NCBI GenBank assembly: GCA_030529625.1
Contig: JAUMWN010000004.1
Coordinates: 1 to 64,000, forward strand
Source: Coriobacteriales bacterium
GTDB taxonomy: Bacteria > Actinomycetota > Coriobacteriia > Coriobacteriales > Atopobiaceae
Length of the DNA stretch: 64,000 nucleotides
Direction: 5' to 3'
Below are positions 42,096-51,361 of the stretch, piece after piece (the stretch's first letter is position 1; each line of letters begins with the position of its first letter). Under the pieces are notes generated by a model. That model saw only the letters and a list, made by a program, of their open reading frames with translations. It was not told the origin of the DNA and did no database searches. A program made the translations under genes and the position numbers.

Positions 42096-42948
42096 CGCCA
42101 TCATCTCCCTGTGACGACCCATCGTCCTGCTCGTGAATCAGGCGCATGAGGGCCATGGCGGCCGGCTCACCCACCAGGTCGCGCGCGCGAACCGTGAGGT
42201 TGGTTGCCAAGGCACGGTCTCCCGCTGCCGCCGCGTCGGTAGCGCACATGAGCAGGCAGATGGCCACCTCCGCGTTCGCTCCCGTGGGAAGCCCTTCGGC
42301 GGCCAGCGCCTCGTTGGCCTCCTCGTCGGTAAGAGTGGCCGGGTCACGGTCCGTCTGGGCCGCCTGGTCAAGCGCCACGTCGAGTCGGGAGTCGCGCACG
42401 TCCAGTCTGCACGCCGCACGCAGGGCCGCTGCCGACGCGCGGTCGTTGCCACCACGGGCAAACCAATCCGAAAAGATCACGTAGGCGCGCACCAGGTGCC
42501 TGGCCTCGCTCGCGCGCTCGAACACGCTGTAGGCAAGACCCAACGCCTCGCGCACGTTACCGTCCACCAGAAAGAGGTCGGCAAGGTCCAGCCTATACCC
42601 ACACTCCATGGGATTCCACCGTACCGCGCCCTTGAGCGCCTCGGCCGCAAGGTCGTACTCACCCAGACGAACGTTTGCGAGAGCGAGGTCGGCATACAGA
42701 CGGTCGAGCGGCTCGCCCACGTCGCGCAGCTCGCGCGGGTCCTTTTCCACCCTGCGGTAGCACAGGCGCTCGAACAGCGTGGGGAAGCTAAACCACTGCA
42801 GCTCGTCGGTGGTTGGGCAGTTCTTGTCCACGTATTCCTCGGCGTCCTCGGCCAACGCCGCCAAAAGATCGCGGGCGGCCTCGTCCTGCTCGTTCAGCAT
42901 TAGACTCTCGGCCCGCAGCAGCTCCTCGGCAAGCATGGTATGGTCCAA
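42085..42948 (-). CDS. TPR-like repeat protein of unknown function
   Basis: 287 residues from TTG 42948 with AAGGAG 6 bp upstream. Helical repeats: RLYADLALANVRLGEYDLAAEALKGAVRWNPMECGYRLDLADLFLVDGNVREALGLAYSVF fits TPR pairs. The C-terminus is rich in D and G. It lies between rnr and smpB in the same direction and overlaps smpB, so it is coexpressed with trans-translation genes. Possibly a scaffold; no function can be assigned. Confidence 0.75.
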   Translation of the reverse strand: MDHTMLAEELLRAESLMLNEQDEAARDLLAALAEDAEEYVDKNCPTTDELQWFSFPTLFERLCYRRVEKDPRELRDVGEPLDRLYADLALANVRLGEYDLAAEALKGAVRWNPMECGYRLDLADLFLVDGNVREALGLAYSVFERASEARHLVRAYVIFSDWFARGGNDRASAAALRAACRLDVRDSRLDVALDQAAQTDRDPATLTDEEANEALAAEGLPTGANAEVAICLLMCATDAAAAGDRALATNLTVRARDLVGEPAAMALMRLIHEQDDGSSQGDDGDGA

Positions 42949-43001
42949 AACGTTCTCCTTGGCTCGTTGTTCCTGCTATTTTACCGTACGCGCCCGCAAA
43001 A

Positions 43002-43030
43002 TGTACTGGGGGGACTGTCCCCCCAGTACA
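43002..43030. repeat. Perfect 29-bp palindrome with GGGGACTGTCCCC core
   Basis: 14-bp arms around a single central T. The one-base centre makes a hairpin less likely than a cruciform or protein site. It lies between rnr and the TPR gene. Confidence 0.9.
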
Positions 43031-43040
43031 TCTTCGGCGG

Positions 43041-45068
43041 TTAGTGGCGGTTGAGAAGCGCCAGGTCTATGCGGCCCTTGGGCACATCCACGTCGCGCAC
43101 CTCCACGGCCACGCGTTGGCCCAGACGCCAGGTGCGCCCGGTGGCCGAACCCGTGAGCGTCATGCGGTCGGCGTCGTAGGCAAACCATTCGTCGCCAAGC
43201 GAGCGTACCGAGACCAGCCCCTCCACGCCCATCTCATCGAGCATCACGAACAGGCCAAAGCGCTCGCAGCCCACCACAATGCCGCCATAGCGCTCCCCGA
43301 TCCTCTTTGAGAACAGCTCCGCGACCTTGATGTTGACCGAGGCCCGCGAGGCGGCGTCGGCCACGCGCTCGCGCTCCGAGCAGGTGCGGCAGATTTGCGG
43401 CAGCAGCTTGGCCACCTCACGCTGCTCGGGCGTCTGCATCGTGCCTGCGGCCAGCCACTTGAGCGCACGATGCACCAACACGTCGGGGTATCGGCGGATG
43501 GGCGAGGTGAAGTGACAGTACGCTGGTGCCCCCAGCGCGTAATGGCCCTGATTGTGCGGCGCATAGACCGCCTTGCGCTGTGCCCGCAGCAGCAGTGCGT
43601 TTGCCAGATACGCCCCGTCCTTGCCCTCGCACGCCTCAAGCACCTGCCGTATGGCATGCGCATCGCCCGTGGCGATGCGTGCCGCGTCCTCACCTTCCGC
43701 AAGTCCCAGCTCGCGCAGAACGGGCAAGCAGGCCGCCAGGTCCTCGGGCAGGGGCGGCTCGTGCACGCGATACGCGCAGGGTACGTCCCGCTTCGCGAGC
43801 AGGTGTGCCACGAACTCATTGGCCATGAGCATGGCCTCTTCCACCAGACTCGTGGCACGCGTTCTCTTGCGCATCACCACGTCTACCGGCTCGCCCGCCT
43901 CATCGAGCACTACCTTGGATTCCACCGTGGCAAAGTCTATGGCCCCGCGCTCGGCACGACGCCTCAGGCGCAGCTGCGCCACCTCGTCCAGCACCTTCAG
44001 CATGGCCACGATGCGGTCACGCTCGTCTGCGGGACACGACAGGGCGTCGGCAAGGCCCGCGTCCAGTACCCGGTCCACCTCGTCGTAGCTCAACCGGGCA
44101 TCCGAGCGTATGGCGCTGGTGCACACGACACCGTCCGTCACCTGTCCCCGTTCGTCGAGCGTCAGACGCACCGACATCGCCAGGCGATCCTCACCAGGAC
44201 GCAGCGAACACACGTCGTTGCACAGGCGCTCGGGCAGCATGGGCACCACCCTGTCGGCAAGGTACACAGAGCAGGTGCGCGCCCGCGCCTCAAGGTCCAG
44301 CGAGCTGTCCCACCTCACGTAATGCGACACGTCGGCAATGTGGACGTCCACCTCATAGCCCCCGTCAACGCAACGCGCGCCAACTGCGTCGTCGAAGTCG
44401 CGCGCATCAGCTGGGTCGATGGTCACGCACGGCACTTCGCGCAGATCCTTGCGGCCGGCGTCATCACGCAGCGCCTCGGCCACGCGAGCGCTCACCTCCT
44501 GCGCCTCGCGCAGAGCCGCGTCCGGGAACTGCGTCGCGATGTCGTAGGACGCCAGCACGGCCTCCATGTTGAGGTCCAGCTCAGTGGTCGATCCCACCCT
44601 GCGCTCGATGGTTACCACACCGGCACTCGAGCGCGTTGGGTACTCCAGAATGCGTACGGCCACCACGTCATGCTCGCGCACACCAAGGCGCTCGGCGCTC
44701 GTGTCCTGGGGCAGCACGAAGAAGTCGTGTGCCATGCGTGCGTCGAGCGGTGCGACCACGCCCAGCGGGTCGGCCAGCGAATAGGTCCCCAAGAACGTTT
44801 GGTGGGCACGCTGGAGCACATGCTGCACGTAGGCCACGGGCTCGGCGCCCTTGCCGTGCATGGGCACGAGGCTCACCTGCACCTCGTCCCCGTTCATGCC
44901 CTCGCGCACGCCCCTGCGGGCCACCGCAAAGGTCCCCTCCGCGGTCTCCACCTGCGCCAGGCCAGGCCGCACCACGCGCAGGGTGCCCGTAAGCAACGTG
45001 CGCGCCCGCTTTGGCCGCGAGCCGGACCCGCGTCTTCTATTTCCATGGTGCGGTCGTTTGCGCGACAT
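43041..45068 (-). CDS. rnr: Ribonuclease R
   Basis: 3'-5' exoribonuclease that degrades structured RNA and tmRNA-released messages. 675 residues. N-terminal basic segment and cold-shock domains, then the RNB domain with TIDPADARDFDDAV (metal-binding Asp residues) and AYRVHEPP, YCHFTSPIRRYPDVLVHR, and a C-terminal S1 domain ending RTWRLGQRVAVEVRDVDVPKGRIDLALLNRH. It lies upstream of smpB and ssrA, a common arrangement. Confidence 0.96.
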   Translation of the reverse strand: MSRKRPHHGNRRRGSGSRPKRARTLLTGTLRVVRPGLAQVETAEGTFAVARRGVREGMNGDEVQVSLVPMHGKGAEPVAYVQHVLQRAHQTFLGTYSLADPLGVVAPLDARMAHDFFVLPQDTSAERLGVREHDVVAVRILEYPTRSSAGVVTIERRVGSTTELDLNMEAVLASYDIATQFPDAALREAQEVSARVAEALRDDAGRKDLREVPCVTIDPADARDFDDAVGARCVDGGYEVDVHIADVSHYVRWDSSLDLEARARTCSVYLADRVVPMLPERLCNDVCSLRPGEDRLAMSVRLTLDERGQVTDGVVCTSAIRSDARLSYDEVDRVLDAGLADALSCPADERDRIVAMLKVLDEVAQLRLRRRAERGAIDFATVESKVVLDEAGEPVDVVMRKRTRATSLVEEAMLMANEFVAHLLAKRDVPCAYRVHEPPLPEDLAACLPVLRELGLAEGEDAARIATGDAHAIRQVLEACEGKDGAYLANALLLRAQRKAVYAPHNQGHYALGAPAYCHFTSPIRRYPDVLVHRALKWLAAGTMQTPEQREVAKLLPQICRTCSERERVADAASRASVNIKVAELFSKRIGERYGGIVVGCERFGLFVMLDEMGVEGLVSVRSLGDEWFAYDADRMTLTGSATGRTWRLGQRVAVEVRDVDVPKGRIDLALLNRH

Positions 45069-45098
45069 GGCATGCTCCTCTCACTTTGCACGTAACGA

Positions 45099-45156
45099 AA
45101 TTTGGGGATACTCCCATCGTTTCAACTCGTGAAACCAGAGGGAGTATCCCCAAATT
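45099..45156. repeat. Palindrome between ftsX and rnr
   Basis: 17-bp arms AATTTGGGGATACTCCC and complement, with an inner GTTTCA-ACTCG-TGAAAC stem. It may end ftsX transcription. Confidence 0.8.
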
Positions 45157-45184
45157 GTCGCTCTTTCTCTGCGAGCGCTGAGCG

Positions 45185-46111
45185 CTAGACCTTGAGGTAG
45201 CGCCTCATGGCGATGGCCGAACCCAAAAGGCCAATAATCACGCCGGCCACGACCAGCGACACGTACACGCTAACCACCACGGTGGGCGACAGCTCAAACG
45301 AGAGGAACTGCAGGCTGTTGGAGAGCTGCGGCTTGAGGAAGCCCCAGCCAACCTGCAACGCGATGATGGCCAAGATGGCGCCCAGCAGCGCCTCGATGGC
45401 ACCCTCGGCCACGAACGGCCCACGAATAAAGCTGTTTGAGGCGCCTACCAAACGCATGATGGCGATCTCGCGACGCCTTGCCGAGATGGCCAGGCGGATG
45501 GTGTTGTTAATGAACACGAAGGCCACGAAGATGAGCAGCACAATGAGCACCGCAGCACCAATGCGGATGTAGTTGGTTACGCTAAACAAGCGGTCGACGG
45601 TCTCCTTGCCGTACTGGACCGAGGAACCGGGGTTCTCGGGACGGTCGGCGATGGGCGCGAACTCCGCGTCCTCAATAATCTTGTTGGCCGTGGCCTCAAC
45701 CCGCTTGGGGTCGTCGAGCTTGATTACCAGCGACGCGGGCACGGGGTTCTCGCCGTCCAGCGCTGCGACGGCGTCCTCGGCGTTGCGACTGGACATCGTC
45801 TCGCGGTACTCCTTGAGCGCCTCGTCCTTGCTCTTGTACGACACGCTCTCCACGTTCTCCCAGCCAGAGATCTTTTGCTGGTAGGCGTCGACCGCTTCCT
45901 GGTCAGCCTCGTCGGCAAGGAACGCCTGGATGGTCACGCGGTCCTCCACGCTGCCCACCAGGTTGCCCACCAGGTTGGAGCCCAGCGCAAAGACGCCAAT
46001 AACAAACAGCGAAAGGAATATGGTTACCACGGCACCCAGACACGTGGACCAGTTCCTGTGAATGTGCGCACCCGCCTCGCGGATGGAATAGCCAAGGTTA
46101 GAGGGCATCAT
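45185..46111 (-). CDS. ftsX: Cell-division ABC-transporter permease FtsX
   Basis: 308 residues from ATG 46111 (MMPSNLGYSIREAGAHIHRN), 14 bp inside the end of ftsE. Four membrane segments with a large extracytoplasmic loop (about residues 50-170), ending RREIAIMRLVGASNSFIRGPF and LGSAIAMRRYLKV. It transmits FtsE ATPase activity to peptidoglycan hydrolases outside. The overlap shows tight coupling to ftsE. Confidence 0.95.
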   Translation of the reverse strand: MMPSNLGYSIREAGAHIHRNWSTCLGAVVTIFLSLFVIGVFALGSNLVGNLVGSVEDRVTIQAFLADEADQEAVDAYQQKISGWENVESVSYKSKDEALKEYRETMSSRNAEDAVAALDGENPVPASLVIKLDDPKRVEATANKIIEDAEFAPIADRPENPGSSVQYGKETVDRLFSVTNYIRIGAAVLIVLLIFVAFVFINNTIRLAISARRREIAIMRLVGASNSFIRGPFVAEGAIEALLGAILAIIALQVGWGFLKPQLSNSLQFLSFELSPTVVVSVYVSLVVAGVIIGLLGSAIAMRRYLKV

Positions 46112-47063
46112 AGAAACCGTAGCCTCCCCTCTCCTGATCGCGAACCACATGGCCGGCCTCGAGCGCCACCACGCGACGGCGCATGGAGTCCACCATCTCG
46201 CGGTCGTGCGTGGCCATAACCACCGTGGTTCCCTCGCGGTTAATGCGGTCGAGCAGCTTCATGATGCCCAGCGAGATTGCCGGGTCCAGGTTACCGGTGG
46301 GCTCGTCGCACACCAAAAGCGGCGGGCGGTTTACCATGGCGCGGGCAACCGAGACACGCTGCTGCTCGCCACCGGAGAGCTGGTCGGGATAGTGGTCCAT
46401 CTTCTCGGCAAGGCCAACCAGACGCAGCACCTCGGGCACCTGCGCCTTTACCACCGAGCGCGGCTTGCCAATGCACTCCAGGGCAAAGGCCACGTTGCCG
46501 TACACGGTCTTGTCGGGCAGCAGCTTGAAGTCCTGATACACCGTGCCGATTTGGCGACGGAGGTAGGGCACCTTCCAGTTGCGCATCTTGGTGAGGTTTT
46601 GCCCCGCGATGATCACGTTGCCCTTGGTGGCACGCAGCTCGCGGGTGAGCAGTCGCAGGAACGTGGATTTGCCCGAGCCGGAGTGGCCCACGACAAACAC
46701 GAACTCGCCAGGATAGATGTCCAGGCTCACGTCGTCGAGTGCGGGCTTGTTGGGCTGGGCCGGATAGATCATGGTTACGTTTTGGAGCGATATGGTGGGA
46801 GTTCCCGTGTGGGGAATCGCAACGCCACCCTCGCCCAGCGGCGCATAGAGGCTGGACGATTGCGAACCGGCGGCCGCATTGGCTGCCGGCACCTCGGTTG
46901 GTGCCAGATCGGTGCTCGCGGTTACCACGCGCACGGCATCCGGTGCCCCCTGGGCCTGCGGGTTGGGTACGCGCATGTTCTGCGTCGTGGCAGCAGGCTG
47001 CGGGTTCGTCGGTTGCGGACTCGTTGGCTCCTGTCGCTCGGTGCTACGAAAGTGGTTGGGCAC
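46098..47063 (-). CDS. ftsE: Cell-division ATP-binding protein FtsE with an N-terminal extension
   Basis: 321 residues from GTG 47063 (GGAG upstream). Residues ~1-85 are a P/A/Q/T-rich, apparently disordered extension (PTSPQPTNPQPAATTQ...), absent from typical FtsE (~230 residues). The ABC domain starts TISLQNVTMIY with Walker A GHSGSGKST, signature LSGGEQQRVSVARAM and Walker B LLVCDEPTGNLD. If translation began later, the extension would be shorter; no better start is visible inside it. Confidence 0.93.
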   Translation of the reverse strand: MPNHFRSTERQEPTSPQPTNPQPAATTQNMRVPNPQAQGAPDAVRVVTASTDLAPTEVPAANAAAGSQSSSLYAPLGEGGVAIPHTGTPTISLQNVTMIYPAQPNKPALDDVSLDIYPGEFVFVVGHSGSGKSTFLRLLTRELRATKGNVIIAGQNLTKMRNWKVPYLRRQIGTVYQDFKLLPDKTVYGNVAFALECIGKPRSVVKAQVPEVLRLVGLAEKMDHYPDQLSGGEQQRVSVARAMVNRPPLLVCDEPTGNLDPAISLGIMKLLDRINREGTTVVMATHDREMVDSMRRRVVALEAGHVVRDQERGGYGFYDAL

Positions 47064-47177
47064 AACAGCTCCTTTGCTTTCATGTGCAGTTCCAGACAGA
47101 TAGGAGCATGGTAGCAGAGCAGGCTTTGTATGCCACCAACTGCACGTATTTCCTACACAGACGGCACAAGCGCGGTG

Positions 47178-47230
47178 AGACTGGGTGGATGAACGGAGGG
47201 GACAGTCCCCTCCGTTCATCCACCCAGTCT
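47178..47230. repeat. Perfect 26-bp-arm palindrome with GGGGACAGTCCCC core, touching the prfB stop
   Basis: Arms of 26 bp around a central A. The core is 47198-47210. The right end reaches the TAA of prfB (47230-47232). It may end prfB transcription. Confidence 0.92.
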
Positions 47231-48333
47231 TACTGCGCTACGCGCCAGCGATGGTAGGCGACCACAAACGGGTCGAGGTCGCCGCCCTTGAGCACGGCGT
47301 CCACGTTGCCGGTCTCGTAGTTGGTGCGCAGGTCCTTTACCATCTGATACGGGTACAGCACGTAGTTGCGCACCTGGTTGCCCCAGGAGATGTCGTGCTT
47401 GGGGCCGCGCAGCTCGTCGAGCTCGGCCTCACGCCGCTCGCGCTCGAGCTCGTAGAGCTTGGAGCGCAGCACGCTCATGGCAAATGCCTTGTTCTGCAGC
47501 TGGCTTCTCTCGTTTTGGCACGTCACCACGATGCCCGTGGGCAGGTGGGTCAGGCGGACCGCGGAGTCGGTGGTATTCACGCCCTGGCCGCCATGGCCGG
47601 AGGAGTGGTACACGTCCACGCGCAGGTCCTCGGGGTTGATCTGCACCTCTATGCTGTCGGGCAGCACGGGCAGCACCTCCACGCCCCCAAAGGTCGTCTG
47701 GCGACGCTTCTTCGCGTCGGTGGGAGAGATGCGCACCAGGCGATGCACACCCTGCTCGGAGCGCAGCATGCCGTAGGCGTTCTTGCCCGACACCGTAAAG
47801 GTGGCGCGGTCGATGCCAATCGCCTCGGCGGCCGGCGCGTCGGCGACCTCAACCTTCCAGCCGCGACGGGCGCAGTAGGCCAGGTACATCTTAAACAGCA
47901 TCTCGCACCAGTCCTGCGCTTCCAGGCCGCCCTGACCTGGGGTGACGGTTACGATGGCGTCACCATGGTCCAGGTCGTCGGCAAACCAGCTCGAGAGCTC
48001 AAGCTCCGTGAGGTCATGCTCAAGCGACTGGGCGAGCTCTGCGGCCTCGGCGAGCAGGTCCTCGTCTCCGGTCTCCTGTCCCAGCTCCACCGCGGTACGC
48101 GCGTCATCCAGCTTTTGCCTGGCCTCCTCCATGCCGGACACGTCGTCTCGTGCCCGGGCCAGCTCCTCCATCGTGGCACGCGCGGCGTCGGCGTCGTCCC
48201 AAAAGCCCGGCTGGGACGACAGCTCCTCAAGGCGCTCCACGTCGCGCTGGCGCTCGTCCACCTTGAGGTAGCCAAACACGTCCTCAAGGCGGGCGGCCAG
48301 CGCGTTCAGGTCTAGGGATTCGGCCTCTGCCAT
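47230..48333 (-). CDS. prfB: Peptide chain release factor 2 (no programmed frameshift)
   Basis: Terminates translation at UGA and UAA. 367 residues, one continuous frame (VFGYLKVDERQ where frameshifted prfB genes have the internal stop). GHGGQGVNTTDSAVRLTH carries the GGQ that triggers hydrolysis. The stop-recognition tripeptide region reads VRISPTDAKKRR, so the usual SPF is SPT here. GGAG lies upstream in the secA end; the start is 1 bp after the secA stop. Confidence 0.94.
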   Translation of the reverse strand: MAEAESLDLNALAARLEDVFGYLKVDERQRDVERLEELSSQPGFWDDADAARATMEELARARDDVSGMEEARQKLDDARTAVELGQETGDEDLLAEAAELAQSLEHDLTELELSSWFADDLDHGDAIVTVTPGQGGLEAQDWCEMLFKMYLAYCARRGWKVEVADAPAAEAIGIDRATFTVSGKNAYGMLRSEQGVHRLVRISPTDAKKRRQTTFGGVEVLPVLPDSIEVQINPEDLRVDVYHSSGHGGQGVNTTDSAVRLTHLPTGIVVTCQNERSQLQNKAFAMSVLRSKLYELERERREAELDELRGPKHDISWGNQVRNYVLYPYQMVKDLRTNYETGNVDAVLKGGDLDPFVVAYHRWRVAQ

Positions 48334-48334
48334 C

Positions 48335-51136
48335 CTAGCGTCTCCGCCCGTGGCAGTTCTTAAACTTCTTGCCGCTGCCGCAGGGGCACGGGTCGTTGCG
48401 GCCCACGTTGGCAAAGGGGTCCTCGCTCTCGGCCTTGCGGTACGGCTTGCGCTTTGCCTGGTCGGGCGCCTGCTCGACCTCCGAGAAGCTGCGCATGGGA
48501 GCCTGCGCGACGGGCGCGCTCTTGTAGTTCTTGGCCATGCTCTGGTCGCCGTCGACCTCGGCGGGACCGGAGTAGCGGGCGCCTTTGAGCTCCTCGGGCT
48601 CCTCGTCCACCTGCTGCTCCTTCTCGGAAGCCGCAGCAGCGGCACGACGCATGGGCGCGCCCTGTACCTCAATGCGCAGGATGGTGCGCAGGAAGTCCTC
48701 GTACATGGTGTTTACCAGCTCCGAGAAGGCCAGGTACGCCTCGCTCTTGTACTCCACCAGCGGGTCGCGCTGGCCAAAGCCGCGCAGGCCAATGCCGGTC
48801 TTGAGGTAGTCCATCTCCTGCAGGTAGGCCATCCAGCGCGTATCGATAACGCGCAGCATAACCTGGGTGGACAGCTCGTGCATGATGTTGTCGCCCAGGT
48901 TCTCGGTCTTCTCCTGGTAGCAGGCGTGCACGAAGTCCTCCACGGCCTGGGAGATGTCGGCGGGCTCGTCCTCCCAGCTAAACTCCGGCAGGCCCTCCTT
49001 CTTGCCCGTGAGCTCGATGAGCCACTTCTTGAGGCCCTCGAGGTCCCACTCCTCCGGCGCCACCGTGTCGGGGCAGAAGCCCGAGACCCTGTGCCACACC
49101 GTGTCGGCGGTTACCTCGTTTACGTGCTCGGTGAGGTCCTTGCCATCCAGAATCTTGTTGCGCTCCTCGTAGATTACGCGACGCTGCTTGTTCATAACGT
49201 CGTCGTACTCAAGGACGTTCTTACGCATGGCAAAGTTGATCTCCTCAACCTTGCGCTGCGCGCCCTCAACCGCCTTGGTAACCATCTTGGCCTGGATGGG
49301 CATGTCGTCGGGCATGTCGTAGCGCTGCATCATGGCCGAGATGCGGTCCATGCGGTCGCCGCCAAACAGACGCATGAGGTCGTCCTCAAGCGAGAGGTAG
49401 AACTGGGTCTCGCCGGGGTCGCCCTGACGGCCGGAACGGCCACGCAGCTGGTTGTCGATGCGTCGACTCTCGTGGCGCTCGGTGCCAATAACGCACAGGC
49501 CACCCGCCGCCAGCACGTGCTTGCGCTCCTCCTCGCAGATGGCGTCGGCCCTGGCGCGCGCCGCGGCACGCTGCTGCTCGGTTACCTCGTCGGCAGAGAT
49601 GCCCTCGGCCGCCAGCAGGTCGGTGGCCATAACCTGGGCGTTGCCGCCCAGCAGGATGTCGGTACCACGACCGGCCATGTTGGTTGCGATGGTGACGGCA
49701 CCCTCGCGTCCGGCCTGCGCCACGATTTGCGCCTCGCGCTCGTGGTACTTGGCGTTGAGCACGCTGTGGGGAATGCCGCGCCTGTTGAGAATACCCGAGA
49801 GCTTCTCGGAGTTCTCGATGGACACCGTGCCCACCAGGCAGGGCTGGCCCTTTGCGTGACGCTCGGCAATGCTGTCGGCGACGGCCTCGAACTTGGCGTC
49901 GATGGTGCGGTACACCAGGTCGTCGTTGTCCTTGCGGATGACCTCGCGGTTGGGGGGAATCACCTGCACGGGCAGGTTGTAGATCTCGCGGAACTCGGCG
50001 TCCTCGGTCATGGCGGTACCCGTCATGCCACTGAGCTTCTCGTACAGGCGGAAGTAGTTTTGCAGGGTGATGGTGGCAAGGGTCTGGTTCTCCTCGCGCA
50101 CGTACACGCCTTCCTTGGCCTCGATGGCCTGGTGCAGGCCCTCGGAGTAGCGCCTGCCCTCCATAATACGGCCGGTAAACTCGTCGACGATCTTTACCTC
50201 GCCGTCGATCACGGCGTACTGCTGGTCGCGGTGGAACATGTACTCGGCCTTGAGCGCCTGTTGCAGGTGGTTTACCAGCTCGCCCGACATGTCGCCGTAG
50301 ATGTCGTCGATGCCCAGCGCACGCTCGATCTTTTCCAGGCCCTTCTCGGTGGCGGCAATGGTGTGCTTGGCCTCGTCCATCTCGTAGTCCTCGTCGGCCA
50401 CGAGTCCGCGCACCGCGGCGGCAAAGTCCTGATAGGTGCTAGCCGACTTGGTGCCCGCACCACTGATGATAAGGGGCGTACGTGCCTCGTCGATGAGGAT
50501 GGAGTCCACCTCGTCCACGATGGCGTAGTGGTGGCCGCGCTGCACGCGCATGTTGGCGCGCGTAACCATGTTGTCGCGCAGGTAGTCGAAGCCAAACTCC
50601 GAGTTCGTGCCGTAGGTGACGTCTGCGGCGTAGGCGGGACGCTTGAGGCCCAGCTTCATGCCATTTTGCAGCAGACCCACCGACATGCCCATAAAGTTGT
50701 AGATGCGGCCCATCCACTCGCTGTCTCGCTTGGCCAGGTAGTCGTTAACGGTAACGATATGCACGCCCTCGCCCGAGATGGCGTTGAGGTAGCCGGACAG
50801 CGTGGAGACCAGCGTTTTGCCCTCACCGGTCTTCATCTCGGCGATGGTGCCCTTGTGCAGGGCGATGCCGCCCACCAGCTGCACGTCAAAGTGCCGCTGG
50901 CCAATGGTGCGCTGTGAGGCCTCGCGCACGGAGGCGAACGCCTCGGGCAGCAGGCTGTCCAGGCTCTCGCCGTTTTGGTGACGCTCCTTAAACAGGGCCG
51001 TCTGGTGCTTGAGCTCCGCGTCGCCCATCTTTTGGAACTGCGGCTCCAGCTCGTTTACGCGAGCCGCGATCTTCCTAAACTCCTTGAGCTGCTTGTCGGA
51101 ACCCATGGAGAGGATTCTTGAGAATAGACCAGGCAT
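48335..51136 (-). CDS. secA: Preprotein translocase ATPase SecA
   Basis: Drives secretory proteins through SecYEG. 933 residues from MPGLFSRILSMGSDKQLKEFRK. Seen: Walker A AEMKTGEGKTLVS, the HFDVQLVGGIALHKG segment, TNSEFGFDYLRDN, MAGRGTDILLGG, HESRRIDNQLRGRSGRQGDPG, and the C-terminal zinc motif DPCPCGSGKKFKNCHG for SecB/ribosome contact. prfB starts 1 bp after it, so both are cotranscribed. Confidence 0.98.
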   Translation of the reverse strand: MPGLFSRILSMGSDKQLKEFRKIAARVNELEPQFQKMGDAELKHQTALFKERHQNGESLDSLLPEAFASVREASQRTIGQRHFDVQLVGGIALHKGTIAEMKTGEGKTLVSTLSGYLNAISGEGVHIVTVNDYLAKRDSEWMGRIYNFMGMSVGLLQNGMKLGLKRPAYAADVTYGTNSEFGFDYLRDNMVTRANMRVQRGHHYAIVDEVDSILIDEARTPLIISGAGTKSASTYQDFAAAVRGLVADEDYEMDEAKHTIAATEKGLEKIERALGIDDIYGDMSGELVNHLQQALKAEYMFHRDQQYAVIDGEVKIVDEFTGRIMEGRRYSEGLHQAIEAKEGVYVREENQTLATITLQNYFRLYEKLSGMTGTAMTEDAEFREIYNLPVQVIPPNREVIRKDNDDLVYRTIDAKFEAVADSIAERHAKGQPCLVGTVSIENSEKLSGILNRRGIPHSVLNAKYHEREAQIVAQAGREGAVTIATNMAGRGTDILLGGNAQVMATDLLAAEGISADEVTEQQRAAARARADAICEEERKHVLAAGGLCVIGTERHESRRIDNQLRGRSGRQGDPGETQFYLSLEDDLMRLFGGDRMDRISAMMQRYDMPDDMPIQAKMVTKAVEGAQRKVEEINFAMRKNVLEYDDVMNKQRRVIYEERNKILDGKDLTEHVNEVTADTVWHRVSGFCPDTVAPEEWDLEGLKKWLIELTGKKEGLPEFSWEDEPADISQAVEDFVHACYQEKTENLGDNIMHELSTQVMLRVIDTRWMAYLQEMDYLKTGIGLRGFGQRDPLVEYKSEAYLAFSELVNTMYEDFLRTILRIEVQGAPMRRAAAAASEKEQQVDEEPEELKGARYSGPAEVDGDQSMAKNYKSAPVAQAPMRSFSEVEQAPDQAKRKPYRKAESEDPFANVGRNDPCPCGSGKKFKNCHGRRR

Positions 51137-51263
51137 TGTCGTCCCTTCGCTTGGCGGGTCCGTTCTGTGCAAAGTTATAGCGTTCCTACTTTATCAGGTT
51201 CTACACCGCAACGGCACCTCTCATGCATTTTCCACGCGTTGCCTATGCGGGGGCACAAGAGAT

Positions 51264-51361
51264 GGTAGACAGAGGGGACAGTCCCCCGCGTCTACCCACC
51301 ACGGCACAGCCGCAGACCTTCGCATAGCGGTAGACTCGGGGAACTGTCCCCTCTGTCTACC
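51264..51361. repeat. Long inverted repeat with GGGGAC core, ending at the regulator stop codon
   Basis: 19-bp arms (GGTAGACAGAGGGGACAGT and complement, 51264-51282 and 51343-51361). The left arm holds an exact GGGGACAGTCCCC core (51274-51286), the right a one-base-longer GGGGAACTGTCCCC. It directly abuts the TAG of the 51362-54508 gene. Confidence 0.88.

Noticed and set aside
43395-45095. A 566-codon plus-strand open frame over rnr
   Set aside because: It is antisense to RNase R, with the same mirrored composition.
47230-48333. Programmed +1 frameshift in prfB
   Set aside because: The frame is continuous through the region where the internal stop would be.
48350-50917. An 855-codon plus-strand open frame over secA
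   Set aside because: It is the antisense shadow of secA, which has every diagnostic motif on the minus strand.
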